Positions 1 to 7,371 of a stretch of DNA of 9,252 bases are shown here, piece after piece. The stretch spans positions 1 to 9,252 of the forward strand of contig WFMT01000082.1 of NCBI GenBank assembly GCA_015488975.1, in the 5' to 3' direction. The first letter of the stretch is position 1; each line of letters starts with the position of its first letter. The notes beneath the pieces are model-generated. The model had not been told where the DNA came from and did no database searches. It saw nothing but the letters and a program-made list of their open reading frames with translations. This DNA comes from Campylobacteraceae bacterium (GTDB taxonomy: Bacteria; Campylobacterota; Campylobacteria; Campylobacterales; JALSKU01). The translations under genes and the position numbers were made by a program.

Positions 1-1256
1 AGAGTTATTCTGTTAATTGTCTGACCTGTTAGGTAAGCAATAAACAAGGTAATAGCAAAAATAGCCGGAACCGTAAAAGTAACAATTATCGACTCTCTCC
101 ATCCAAGTACAAATATAAGAAGAACTGCTATAATCACGATAGAAATCAAAAGATGAAAAACAAGCTCATTTACAGCGTCATCTGCTCTTTTTCCATAATT
201 TCTAGTAAGTATATAACCAATTCCTTGTTTATTTAAAGTTTTTTGAAAAGTTTTTAACTCTTTTTGTACTGCTTTGGCTACAACAACTGCATTTGTTCCT
301 TTCAATTTTGAAATAGTCAAAGTAACTTGATCTGTACTTTTACTAAATTTACCATCTTTTTTTCTAAATATAATATCAGCATTTCTCTTGTCTTGGAAGT
401 TAGTACCTCGTTTCACAGTCGCCACATCTCTTAGATACACAGGAGAACCTAAATACTTAGCAATTATTATATTTTTAATATCATTAGCATTTTCAATAGC
501 ATTTTTTATGCCAAAAACCACCAATTTACCATTTTTTGTTCTATCTTTTATATTTGGAACATCATAAGCCAATGATTTTAAGGAATTTGCTATCTGGCCT
601 AGTGAAATATGATATCCGCTGAGCTTATAAAGATTAACTTTTATATTATACTGTTCTTTATGTACACCTTTTAAGGATGTTTTGGCAACATTTTTGATTG
701 CATTCATTCTTTGCTGTATATCCCTTACAGTTTTATATATAACAGTATTTGTTACTTTTTTATCTTTTGGATAAAATGCAATAGTAACAATAGGAATATC
801 TATATCAATATCAAAAGGCTTTACAAACGGTTGCATTGCTCCTTTTGGAAGCTTATCCATATTTTGCATTACCTTATCATATAGTTTAAGATTTGATATT
901 TCCCTGTTTTGGCCTATTTTATACATTACATTAACGACACCTACATTATTCATGCTGACACCATAAATATGATCTATTCCCTTAATTTCTTTTAATTTTC
1001 TCTCAAGTGGATTGACAATAACATTTTCAATCTCTTTAGGAGTAGCACCCGGCAGAGCAACAATAACAGAGCCACCACTTATACTTATTTGAGGATCTTC
1101 TTCTCTTGGGGTTACAACTAAAGAAAGATATCCAAGTGCTAAAATAAAAACTGCCAATATTGGAGTTAGAGGACTATGCAAAAAATATTTTGCAAGTTTG
1201 CCAGCAATGTCATTGACTTTGAAATCTTTATTTTTATTTTTATTTTTATTTTCCAT
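1..1256 (-). CDS. RND-family efflux transporter, inner-membrane pump subunit (partial, N-terminal part)
   Basis: This is the proton-driven pump of a tripartite efflux system, sitting in the inner membrane with large periplasmic domains. About 418 codons are visible; the family is usually about 1000 to 1050 residues, so the C-terminal 60% lies beyond the left edge. My translation shows a short Asn/Lys-rich cytoplasmic start, a first membrane segment at about residues 29-48, then TPREEDPQI and the LPGATPKEIENVIVNPLE stretch typical of the porter domain. Two more membrane helices lie at about 363-385 and 391-410, the second within GWRESRIIVTFTVPAIFAIT, a form common in HAE1-like pumps. The ATG at 1254-1256 is 2 bases after the adaptor gene's stop, so it is the third gene of the operon. 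Substrate is unknown: the charged residues that mark metal pumps would lie outside the visible part. Confidence 0.93.
   Translation of the reverse strand, partial: MENKNKNKNKDFKVNDIAGKLAKYFLHSPLTPILAVFILALGYLSLVVTPREEDPQISISGGSVIVALPGATPKEIENVIVNPLERKLKEIKGIDHIYGVSMNNVGVVNVMYKIGQNREISNLKLYDKVMQNMDKLPKGAMQPFVKPFDIDIDIPIVTIAFYPKDKKVTNTVIYKTVRDIQQRMNAIKNVAKTSLKGVHKEQYNIKVNLYKLSGYHISLGQIANSLKSLAYDVPNIKDRTKNGKLVVFGIKNAIENANDIKNIIIAKYLGSPVYLRDVATVKRGTNFQDKRNADIIFRKKDGKFSKSTDQVTLTISKLKGTNAVVVAKAVQKELKTFQKTLNKQGIGYILTRNYGKRADDAVNELVFHLLISIVIIAVLLIFVLGWRESIIVTFTVPAIFAITLFIAYLTGQTINRIT
1227..1252 (-). repeat. Hexanucleotide tandem repeat encoding (Asn-Lys)4
   Basis: On the plus strand the hexamer ATTTTT (coding strand AAAAAT) repeats with period 6 for 26 bases, about 4.3 copies. 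It starts one codon after the ATG of the pump gene and encodes Asn-Lys four times. Because the unit is a multiple of 3, copy-number change would lengthen or shorten the cytoplasmic N-terminus by two residues at a time without breaking the frame. It could be a slippage-prone site, or simply a product of strong AT bias. Confidence 0.85.
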
Positions 1257-1258
1257 GC

Positions 1259-2071
1259 CTACCTCACTGTTACAGTTGCGTACATTCCGGGATATATCTC
1301 TTTATTCTTCTTATTAAATTTTATTTTGATTTGAAAAGAGTGAGTTAAAGGGTTTGAGCTTGGCACAATCGCAGAAACTATACCTACCTCTTTTAATCCA
1401 ACAGACGGTATATCAATCATAACTTTTTTTCCTAATTTTATATATTTTAAATTATCTTCAGATATTTGTGTTACAATTCTTAAATCACTTAAATCAGACA
1501 GTATGTAAGCGGGCATGCCAGGCATTGCCATTTCTCCGACTTTTATGTTTCTTGCCACAACAACTGAATTATTTGGTGCTTTTATTCTAAGATATTTATA
1601 TTGATTATCAACCTCTTTTAATTTTGCCTGAGCTTGTTCAACCTGTTTTTTAGCGATACTTACTGAATCTCTTAGATTTTTAGCTGCTAGTTGAAGATTT
1701 TCAACCTGGTACTTTGAAACCATATCCTGCTTATAAAGTCTTTTATATCTGCTAAGATTTAATTTTACATTTTGATATTGGTTTATGTACATAGACAAAG
1801 CCAGTTTTGCCTGTTCAATTGCAAGCTCAACTTGTATCTTTGCACTATCAATCTCTTTTGAATCGATTGCATAAAGCAGAGTACCTTTTTTTACACTTTC
1901 TCCTTCACTTGGTCCAACTTTTATAACAAAACCCATATATCTACTCGTTATTATTTTTCTATTATCCGACATAACACTTCCTGTAAGAGTCAAATCAACA
2001 GCTTCAGCACTTAACGCACACAGCATCATGACAATGATAATTTTAAAAATATCTTTTGATTTTAATCTCAT
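1259..2071 (-). CDS. RND efflux periplasmic adaptor (membrane fusion protein, HlyD/AcrA-like), compact
   Basis: This periplasmic adaptor would link the RND pump to the outer-membrane channel. Residues 1-24 form a signal peptide (RLKSK, hydrophobic core IIIVMMLCAL, SAEA cleavage site). The Cys at 18 follows Leu and does not fit a lipobox, so a lipoprotein is unlikely. The first half of a lipoyl/barrel-sandwich fold is at about 40-70 (GFVIKVGPSEGESVKKGTLL). An alpha-helical coiled-coil hairpin spans about 72-158 and includes RLYKQDMVSK at the turn. The lipoyl fold resumes at about 160-192 (LRIKAPNNSVV, VGEMAMPGMP), and a beta-barrel runs from about 197 to 270, ending in YPGMYATVTVR. At 270 residues it is clearly shorter than the usual 350-400 and stops at the beta-barrel, without an obvious membrane-proximal domain. 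Its ATG overlaps the stop of the upstream channel gene by 4 bases (ATGA), which suggests coupled translation. Confidence 0.92.
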   Translation of the reverse strand: MRLKSKDIFKIIIVMMLCALSAEAVDLTLTGSVMSDNRKIITSRYMGFVIKVGPSEGESVKKGTLLYAIDSKEIDSAKIQVELAIEQAKLALSMYINQYQNVKLNLSRYKRLYKQDMVSKYQVENLQLAAKNLRDSVSIAKKQVEQAQAKLKEVDNQYKYLRIKAPNNSVVVARNIKVGEMAMPGMPAYILSDLSDLRIVTQISEDNLKYIKLGKKVMIDIPSVGLKEVGIVSAIVPSSNPLTHSFQIKIKFNKKNKEIYPGMYATVTVR

Positions 2072-3438
2072 TTTATATCTCCATTAGCAATTTTTTCTAA
2101 TTCAAAAACTTTTTTATTTCTTTTTGTCTTGGCTTTTTCAAGTTTTAAAACTTTCTCAATTTCTTGGGATTGTTTTATAATAACATCATTTATAGAAATT
2201 AATTTCTCTTTATATCTTCCTAAGTAGTTTTTATAAATAGCACGAGAGAGTCTTAACTCTTCATTTAAACTATTTATATCAAATTGGATACTCTCTATCT
2301 GAGTCTTTATCTTATCAATTTTTAAAGCAATTCCTTTTTTAGCAAGCTCTAATTGTTCTGCAATCTTCATGCTTTTTACTCTAGCCTTTTCAAGATTACT
2401 CTTATCAATTCCACCATTAAATAAATTCCATTTAAACTGAACACCGATAGTATAAGCATCATGCTTTCTAAAATTACCTATAAAAGTTTTATCTGCGGAT
2501 GAAAATGCTCCAAAGGCTCCAATTTGGGGTAAAAATGCTGATTTTTTTAGTTTTATATTCATTTTACTTACTTTTAATCCAACTTTTGCCATTTTTATGT
2601 CCAGGTTTCTAGAGATAATAAACATTTTGCTTACATTCATTGCAATTTTTTTTATATCAACATGTACTATTGAATATACATTTTTATTTAGTAAAAAGGA
2701 TAGAAACTTATAGGCAAGTTTTCTATTAACTTTTGCCTGATTTAACATTCTAAGCACATTTGATTTTTTTGCAAGAACTTCAAGCAAATCAACATGCTTT
2801 GCATATCCCGCTTCTATCATACTTTTTACTGTATTTTCTAAAATATTCATATTTTTAAGTATAATATTTAGATTTGTTATATAATTATCCAGTAAAGTAA
2901 TATTGAAAAAAGTTTTTTTTGTCTGGAATAAAACTTTTGATATAACTTTTTGAGAATTAAGTTTGCTCAAAATCACCATCTCTTGTGCAATTTTTCTATA
3001 CTGAGTCAGTTTTCCACCTGTATAAATAGGAACTTTATACATAAGTTTTGTTTGAAACAGATTTCTGTATCCAGGATAATTTAAATCAGTCGGTTGAACT
3101 TTTAAAATATCTGTAGTACCAAGAGGAGGAGATAAAAATTGTCTAAAACCAAAATCTCCAAATGTAGCTTCTCTGCTCATAAGTTTTGCACCAAATACAC
3201 TAAGAGCATCGTTAGATCTGACAAATATCTGAGTAAGATCTAACTTACCGTAATTATATCCTTTGGCAACTTTCACATCCATGGCTCTCATTCGTGCATT
3301 AAATTTCGCTATACTTATCTCTAAGTTATCTTTTTTAACAATATTCTCAGCATCACCAAGAGTTAAGTTCCTCAAAGCTCCAAAATCTGCCCCAAGCAAA
3401 AAAACAGGCAATAAAAAAAGCCAAATAATTCTGTACAT
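2068..3438 (-). CDS. TolC-family outer-membrane efflux channel protein
   Basis: A 456-residue outer-membrane factor, a normal family length, forming the exit duct of the tripartite pump. It opens with a signal peptide (about residues 1-17, hydrophobic core IIWLFLLPVFLLGA). Two OEP-type repeats follow. The first has a long amphipathic helix around 27-60, a strand region ending in PIYTGGK (137-143), and coiled-coil helices at about 144-250. The second has FLPQIGAFGAF (302-312) and FKWNLFNGG (335-343) strand motifs, then a long coiled coil to about 450. PIYTGG and NLFNGG are equivalent landmarks of the internal duplication. It is the first gene of the operon, with a clear Shine-Dalgarno GGAG at 3446-3449 upstream of the ATG and a -10 box at 3466-3471. 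Family assignment is firm; substrate is not predictable. Confidence 0.94.
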   Translation of the reverse strand: MYRIIWLFLLPVFLLGADFGALRNLTLGDAENIVKKDNLEISIAKFNARMRAMDVKVAKGYNYGKLDLTQIFVRSNDALSVFGAKLMSREATFGDFGFRQFLSPPLGTTDILKVQPTDLNYPGYRNLFQTKLMYKVPIYTGGKLTQYRKIAQEMVILSKLNSQKVISKVLFQTKKTFFNITLLDNYITNLNIILKNMNILENTVKSMIEAGYAKHVDLLEVLAKKSNVLRMLNQAKVNRKLAYKFLSFLLNKNVYSIVHVDIKKIAMNVSKMFIISRNLDIKMAKVGLKVSKMNIKLKKSAFLPQIGAFGAFSSADKTFIGNFRKHDAYTIGVQFKWNLFNGGIDKSNLEKARVKSMKIAEQLELAKKGIALKIDKIKTQIESIQFDINSLNEELRLSRAIYKNYLGRYKEKLISINDVIIKQSQEIEKVLKLEKAKTKRNKKVFELEKIANGDIK

Positions 3439-3465
3439 TTACAACTCCAAAATAAAAAGTCAGAT

Positions 3466-3471
3466 ATTATA
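3466..3471 (-). promoter_or_regulatory. Probable sigma-70 -10 box of the efflux operon
   Basis: The coding strand reads TTTTTGGTATAATATCTG, a perfect TATAAT 27 bases upstream of the channel-gene ATG. It is preceded by a T-rich stretch and TGG, as is common in Campylobacterota promoters, which often lack a defined -35 box; none is evident here. Transcription would start near 3460, leaving a leader of about 20 bases that holds the GGAG ribosome binding site. The palindrome at 3509-3539 lies about 50-80 bases upstream of this start. Confidence 0.6.
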
Positions 3472-3508
3472 CCAAAAATATACTGATAAAATTTTTAACA
3501 TAAGAAAT

Positions 3509-3539
3509 TGTTATATAAAAATGATATTTTTATATAACA
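3509..3539 (-). terminator. Perfect 14-bp inverted repeat at the end of serA; possible terminator or operator
   Basis: The arms TGTTATATAAAAAT and ATTTTTATATAACA are exact reverse complements separated by 3 bases. In the direction of transcription the hairpin begins in the last codons of serA and includes its TAA stop. The stem has only one G-C pair and is not followed by a long T run, so it is a weak candidate for a classical intrinsic terminator, although its 3' arm itself begins with ATTTTT. It also lies just upstream of the efflux operon promoter, so a dimeric regulator binding site is an alternative. The repeat itself is certain; its role is inferred. Confidence 0.5.
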
Positions 3540-5116
3540 GCATAAGAAACTCCAAGGCAAGTTGCAAGCTTACCTAATTCCTGTAAGACTTCTTTTGAAA
3601 TATTATTATCCACCAATATAACAGAAAGTGCATGATTTTTATTGTCTCTGCCTAGTCTAAAATCAGCTATATTGATACCGTTTCTTGATAAAATTGTTCC
3701 TATATCGCCTATTACTCCGGGTACATCCGTATTTTTAAAGATAACCATTTTTCCTTTTGGCTCGATATCTAAATTAAATCCGTCAAAACGGACTATTCTT
3801 TGAACATCATCACCAAAAACAGTTCCTTTTACCTCAGTAACACCTTTATCAGTACTAAGATATAAATCTATGCTGTTTTTAAATGCACTACTGATATTTG
3901 TAACTTCAGTAATAGTTTTTATATTCTTTTCTTTGGCAACAAATTCAGCATTTACATAATTTATATGCTCGCCCATAGAGCCTTTTAGTGCTCCAACTAT
4001 TGCAAATGTCAACATAGATTCGAGATATTCAGAAATATCACCTTCTGCAACTATCTTTATAGTATCTATGGAAGCTTTATTAACCTGTGAAGCAAATGAT
4101 CCCATTTTTTGAACTAGTTCCAAATAAGGCTTTACAAAAGATGGGACTTTGCTTTCATCAATAGGTAAATTAAGAGCATTTGGATAACTGCTTCCTCTAG
4201 CTGCACTTATAGCTTGACTTGCAGCTTGAGTTGCAATTTTTTCTTGTGATTCATGAGTATTTGCTCCTAAATGAGGTGTTACTGAAATATTTTCCAAATC
4301 AAGCAATTTATCATTCACGGCAGGCTCTTTTACAAAAACATCCATACCCAAATATGCAATTTTTCCACTTTTTACATTTTTATACAAAGCATCTTCATTA
4401 TAAAGCCCGCCTCTAGCACAGTTAACCAACCTAACGCCATTTTTCATTTTATCAATCTCACTATCAGAAATAATATTGATAGTCTCATTATTTTTTGGAG
4501 TATGTATAGTTATAAAATCACAGGCTAAAATATCATCTAAATTTTCTGTATATTTTACTCCCATATCAATGGCTTTTTTCGGTTTTATATATGGATCATA
4601 CGCAACTACATCCATGCCGAACGCTTTGGCTCTTTTGGCTACTCTGCTGCCAATATTGCCAAAACCGATAATTCCAAGTTTTTTTTCACACAATTCAATG
4701 CCATACCAACTCTCTCTTTTCCAAACTCTTTTTAATTTTAAGTCATTATTTGCATTTGTAAAAGATCTTGCTGATGCCAAAAGATGCGCCATAGTCATTT
4801 CCACTGCTGCTATTGTATTTGCAGTAGGAACATTCATAACTATTATGCCTCTTTTGCTGCACTCTTGCATATCAACATTATCAACGCCAACACCAGCCCT
4901 TACCAAAGCTTTTAAGCTACTTGCCTTTTCCAAAAAAAGTTTATTTACAGGAGTTGAACTTCTTGTTATAGCTATATCAAACCCTCCAAGATGCTCCAAT
5001 AATTCATCTTTTGGCAGTTTAGCTGCATTAAAAACTTCAATATCATTTTCAGACTCTAACTGTTCTATACCCTTTTGGTGTATAGTATCACATACTATAA
5101 CTTTATTTATACTCAT
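3530..5116 (-). CDS. serA: D-3-phosphoglycerate dehydrogenase, long form with ACT domain
   Basis: This cytoplasmic enzyme oxidises 3-phosphoglycerate to 3-phosphohydroxypyruvate with NAD, the first step of serine synthesis. At 528 residues it matches the long (type I) form. The substrate-binding halves lie at about 1-100 and 285-320. The Rossmann NAD domain at about 101-284 has GFGNIG (151-156) with the ribose-binding Asp174. The catalytic set is visible: Arg235 in NCARGG, Glu264 in VKEP and His282 in TPHLGANT. An allosteric substrate-binding (ASB) domain follows at about 325-450, and an ACT domain at about 456-528 (VPGVIGDIGTILSRNGINIADF), which often carries serine feedback control. A good ribosome binding site, AAGGTG at 5122-5127, precedes the ATG, 25 bases after the upstream gene's stop, so the two are probably cotranscribed. 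The stop codon lies inside an inverted repeat. Confidence 0.97.
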   Translation of the reverse strand: MSINKVIVCDTIHQKGIEQLESENDIEVFNAAKLPKDELLEHLGGFDIAITRSSTPVNKLFLEKASSLKALVRAGVGVDNVDMQECSKRGIIVMNVPTANTIAAVEMTMAHLLASARSFTNANNDLKLKRVWKRESWYGIELCEKKLGIIGFGNIGSRVAKRAKAFGMDVVAYDPYIKPKKAIDMGVKYTENLDDILACDFITIHTPKNNETINIISDSEIDKMKNGVRLVNCARGGLYNEDALYKNVKSGKIAYLGMDVFVKEPAVNDKLLDLENISVTPHLGANTHESQEKIATQAASQAISAARGSSYPNALNLPIDESKVPSFVKPYLELVQKMGSFASQVNKASIDTIKIVAEGDISEYLESMLTFAIVGALKGSMGEHINYVNAEFVAKEKNIKTITEVTNISSAFKNSIDLYLSTDKGVTEVKGTVFGDDVQRIVRFDGFNLDIEPKGKMVIFKNTDVPGVIGDIGTILSRNGINIADFRLGRDNKNHALSVILVDNNISKEVLQELGKLATCLGVSYAVI

Positions 5117-5141
5117 AATTTCACCTTTTTATAAAATAAAC

Positions 5142-5633
5142 TCATTTCTCAACAAGTTTTATCTTAGATTTTATATTATATTTCATCAACTCTTTTGAGA
5201 TGCCACTTAAATCAATCTTTTTATCAGCATTCATATATATTTTAGAATTATTATAGCTTTTTTGTATAACAAAAGGAATTTTTTTATTTTCAAAAACCTG
5301 TAAAATACAAAAAAGCGAATAATTATCAAGATTGGAAATTATCAATCTAAAATACTTTTTTTTCTTTTTAAATACTTTTTTATTATTTGTTTTAAATTTT
5401 ATTGAGACAAACAAGTCCGTAACAGGCATCATAAAATCTCTTTGCTTGTAGTTAGAAAGTTTTTTTGCCCAAGTGTAATTCTTAATTTTTGAATTAGACG
5501 AAAGAGCAGAATTATTTTTATACCTTGTTATGGTATTTGGAATATCATTTGTATTGCTCAGCAAAACAACCAACAAAACAATAACGAAAAGAGAGAGCAA
5601 GGCAAAAATAGAAAATAAAATCTTTTTACTCAC
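5142..5633 (-). CDS. Small lysine-rich, N-terminally membrane-anchored protein of unknown function
   Basis: I do not recognise a functional family. The 163-residue protein starts with a short basic tip (MSKK) and one membrane helix or uncleaved signal at about residues 5-26. The remainder is probably periplasmic, soluble and very rich in Lys and Asn, with a basic run KVFKKKKKYF at about 87-96 and a hydrophobic LIISNLDNYSLFCILQVF segment at about 97-114 that looks like buried strand/helix rather than a second helix across the membrane. Position between rpsA and serA matches that of C. jejuni Cj0892c, annotated as a putative periplasmic protein; this is a positional argument from memory, not an alignment. 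The start is GTG at 5631-5633, chosen because AAGGAG lies 7 bases upstream and an in-frame stop occurs before any ATG. It probably shares a transcript with serA. Confidence 0.8.
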   Translation of the reverse strand: MSKKILFSIFALLSLFVIVLLVVLLSNTNDIPNTITRYKNNSALSSNSKIKNYTWAKKLSNYKQRDFMMPVTDLFVSIKFKTNNKKVFKKKKKYFRLIISNLDNYSLFCILQVFENKKIPFVIQKSYNNSKIYMNADKKIDLSGISKELMKYNIKSKIKLVEK

Positions 5634-5640
5634 CTTGCAG

Positions 5641-5646
5641 CTCCTT
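5641..5646 (-). promoter_or_regulatory. Strong ribosome binding site that fixes the GTG start of the small membrane protein
   Basis: AAGGAG on the coding strand is separated by 7 bases from the GTG at 5631-5633. No in-frame ATG exists between the preceding in-frame stop and this GTG, so the site decides the start. Confidence 0.75.
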
Positions 5647-5666
5647 ATTCATTTGTGAATTCTAAA

Positions 5667-5672
5667 ATTATA
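5667..5672 (-). promoter_or_regulatory. Possible -10 box between rpsA and the small membrane protein gene
   Basis: A perfect TATAAT lies 2 bases after the rpsA stop codon, within AAAGTATAATTTTAG. If used, transcription would begin near 5660 and give the small membrane protein and serA a short leader of about 27 bases and a transcript independent of rpsA. TATAAT occurs often by chance in DNA this AT-rich, and no -35 box is evident. Confidence 0.4.
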
Positions 5673-5674
5673 CT

Positions 5675-7360
5675 TTATTTTAATTGATCTTGTATGATAT
5701 CTCCAAGTGTCATTTTGTCATCTTTGTTTATTTCATTTAACATTGCTTTTTCTTTCATTTTAGAAAGTTTCCTAACTGAAAGCCTTATTCTGTTTTTGCG
5801 ACCATCTATGAAATCTATCACTGATTCAATTTTATCTCCATTTTTCAAATCATCATAAGAAATATCTCCCAAATCCTCTTTTCTTATTAGAGCATCGACA
5901 TTATCTTCAAGCTCAACAAATACACCAAAATCCTTCATATCTCGTATTGTTCCTTCGATAATCTCTCCAACTTTATGATTTTTGGCATATTTTTGAACTG
6001 GATTTTCCAATAATTCTTTTACGCTCAAAGATATTTTTTCATTATCTCTGTCTATTTTGGTAATCTTAACTTCAACTTCATCGCCGACTGTATATAAATC
6101 TTTGCATTTATCGTTTCTATTCCAAGATGTATCTTCATTATGAAGCAATCCTTCAACTGCATCAATTTTTACAAAAGCACCAAAATTTGTAATTGTTGTA
6201 ATGATACCTTTTACAACATCTCCGGTTTTATAATTTTGTAAAAATTCTTCAAAAGGTTTTGTTTTTAAATTTTTCAGACTAACTCTAAGTCTTCTGCTAT
6301 TTGGATCAATTTCGATAACCTCAACATCTATTTCTTCGCCAATTTGGATATATTCTTTAGGATTTTTTATATTTTTATCCCATGAGATTTCACTTATATG
6401 TAAAAAACCTTCTATATCATTTCCAATATCAACAAAAACGCCATAAGGCTCTATATTGCTAACGATAACTTTTATAACATCTCCAACTTCAAGTTGTTCA
6501 TCTATACCTTCCCATGGATCACTTTGTACAGCTTTGATAGAAAGTGATAAATGTCTCTTTTCTTTATCATATTTGATAGCCTTTACAGCTACACTTTCAC
6601 CCTCTTTATATAAACTTGCGGGATTTACAGGTCCTTTGTAGCTTATTTCACTGTAATGAACAAGTCCGTCAACTCCACCTATATCAACAAACATTCCATA
6701 AGTTGTTATTTTCTTGATAACACCTTCAACAATTTCATTGGTTTCTAATAAATTATCTATTAATTCTTTTTTCTTTTTTCTTTCATCATCAAGATATTTT
6801 TTTCTTGATATTATAATTGACTCAGTATCTTTATCAACTTTTATAACTTTTGCCTTGATATTTTTCCCAACAAGTGCATTTGCATCTCTGTAAGCAGCCT
6901 GTGATCTTGGTAAGAAAAATTCTATTGATTGTTCATTATCGACGATAAAACCTCCTCTGTTTTTACCCACGACTTTACCCTCTATGATGAGATCACTATC
7001 TTCGCTATAATTTTTGATAAAGTCTTTTACCTTTTCTTTTTTAAGAGCTTTTCTATGAGATACACTCGGTCGTTCATTCCTAAAACCGGTAATTATAACT
7101 TTTATTGGGTCTCCGACTTTATATTGTACATTACCGTCAAAATCAGTAATTTCAGAGATATTTAGTACTCCCTCACTTTTCTTGCCGACATCCACAAGTG
7201 CTATATTTTCATTGATATCAACAATTACACCGTCAACTATATTTTCACCACTACTCTCTTTTTTAAAAGACTCTTCCAACATTGTTGCAAAATCTTCCAA
7301 ATTTTCTTCACTTTCGCCAACCTCCCGGTTTGCTTGAACTTTATCGTTCACCTCTGCCAT
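5675..7360 (-). CDS. rpsA: 30S ribosomal protein S1
   Basis: S1 binds mRNA leaders and brings them to the 30S ribosome. The 561-residue protein has an acidic N-terminal segment that normally docks on the ribosome, then six S1 (OB-fold) repeats at about 40-104, 124-189, 209-277, 293-364, 380-449 and 465-532, and a charged tail. The third to fifth repeats are the most typical, with YGMFVDIGGVDGLVHYSEIS, YGVFVDIGNDIEGFLHISEIS and FGAFVKIDAVEGLLHNED; the first two are more divergent, as usual for ribosome-binding repeats. Length and six-repeat layout fit proteobacterial S1. I place the start at the ATG 7358-7360 rather than the adjacent GTG 7361-7363, because AAGGAAG at 7365-7371 is then 4 bases away instead of 1. 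The gene has its own probable promoter and a structured leader, and is followed by the small membrane protein gene after 41 bases. Confidence 0.97.
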   Translation of the reverse strand: MAEVNDKVQANREVGESEENLEDFATMLEESFKKESSGENIVDGVIVDINENIALVDVGKKSEGVLNISEITDFDGNVQYKVGDPIKVIITGFRNERPSVSHRKALKKEKVKDFIKNYSEDSDLIIEGKVVGKNRGGFIVDNEQSIEFFLPRSQAAYRDANALVGKNIKAKVIKVDKDTESIIISRKKYLDDERKKKKELIDNLLETNEIVEGVIKKITTYGMFVDIGGVDGLVHYSEISYKGPVNPASLYKEGESVAVKAIKYDKEKRHLSLSIKAVQSDPWEGIDEQLEVGDVIKVIVSNIEPYGVFVDIGNDIEGFLHISEISWDKNIKNPKEYIQIGEEIDVEVIEIDPNSRRLRVSLKNLKTKPFEEFLQNYKTGDVVKGIITTITNFGAFVKIDAVEGLLHNEDTSWNRNDKCKDLYTVGDEVEVKITKIDRDNEKISLSVKELLENPVQKYAKNHKVGEIIEGTIRDMKDFGVFVELEDNVDALIRKEDLGDISYDDLKNGDKIESVIDFIDGRKNRIRLSVRKLSKMKEKAMLNEINKDDKMTLGDIIQDQLK

Positions 7361-7364
7361 CACA

Positions 7365-7371
7365 CTTCCTT
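7365..7371 (-). promoter_or_regulatory. Ribosome binding site of rpsA
   Basis: AAGGAAG on the coding strand ends 4 bases before the ATG at 7358-7360 but only 1 base before the in-frame GTG at 7361-7363. The spacing favours ATG, making S1 one residue shorter than the longest open frame. Confidence 0.7.

Noticed and set aside
2010..2027. Lipoprotein signal in the adaptor (Cys18)
   Set aside because: The residues before the Cys are Met-Met-Leu, which do not fit a lipobox (small residue at -1). A SAEA signal peptidase I site follows closely.
3263..3577. 104-codon open frame on the plus strand crossing the serA-channel gap
   Set aside because: It covers the signal peptide of the channel gene, its promoter and the inverted repeat in the opposite sense; no recognisable protein features.
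4476..5198. 240-codon open frame on the plus strand
   Set aside because: It lies antisense to serA and the end of the small membrane protein gene, whose own frame is a fully convincing SerA. The antisense translation has no family signature and no ribosome binding site stands out.
7361..7363. GTG as the start codon of rpsA
   Set aside because: The Shine-Dalgarno AAGGAAG would be only 1 base away, whereas the next codon, ATG, is better spaced.
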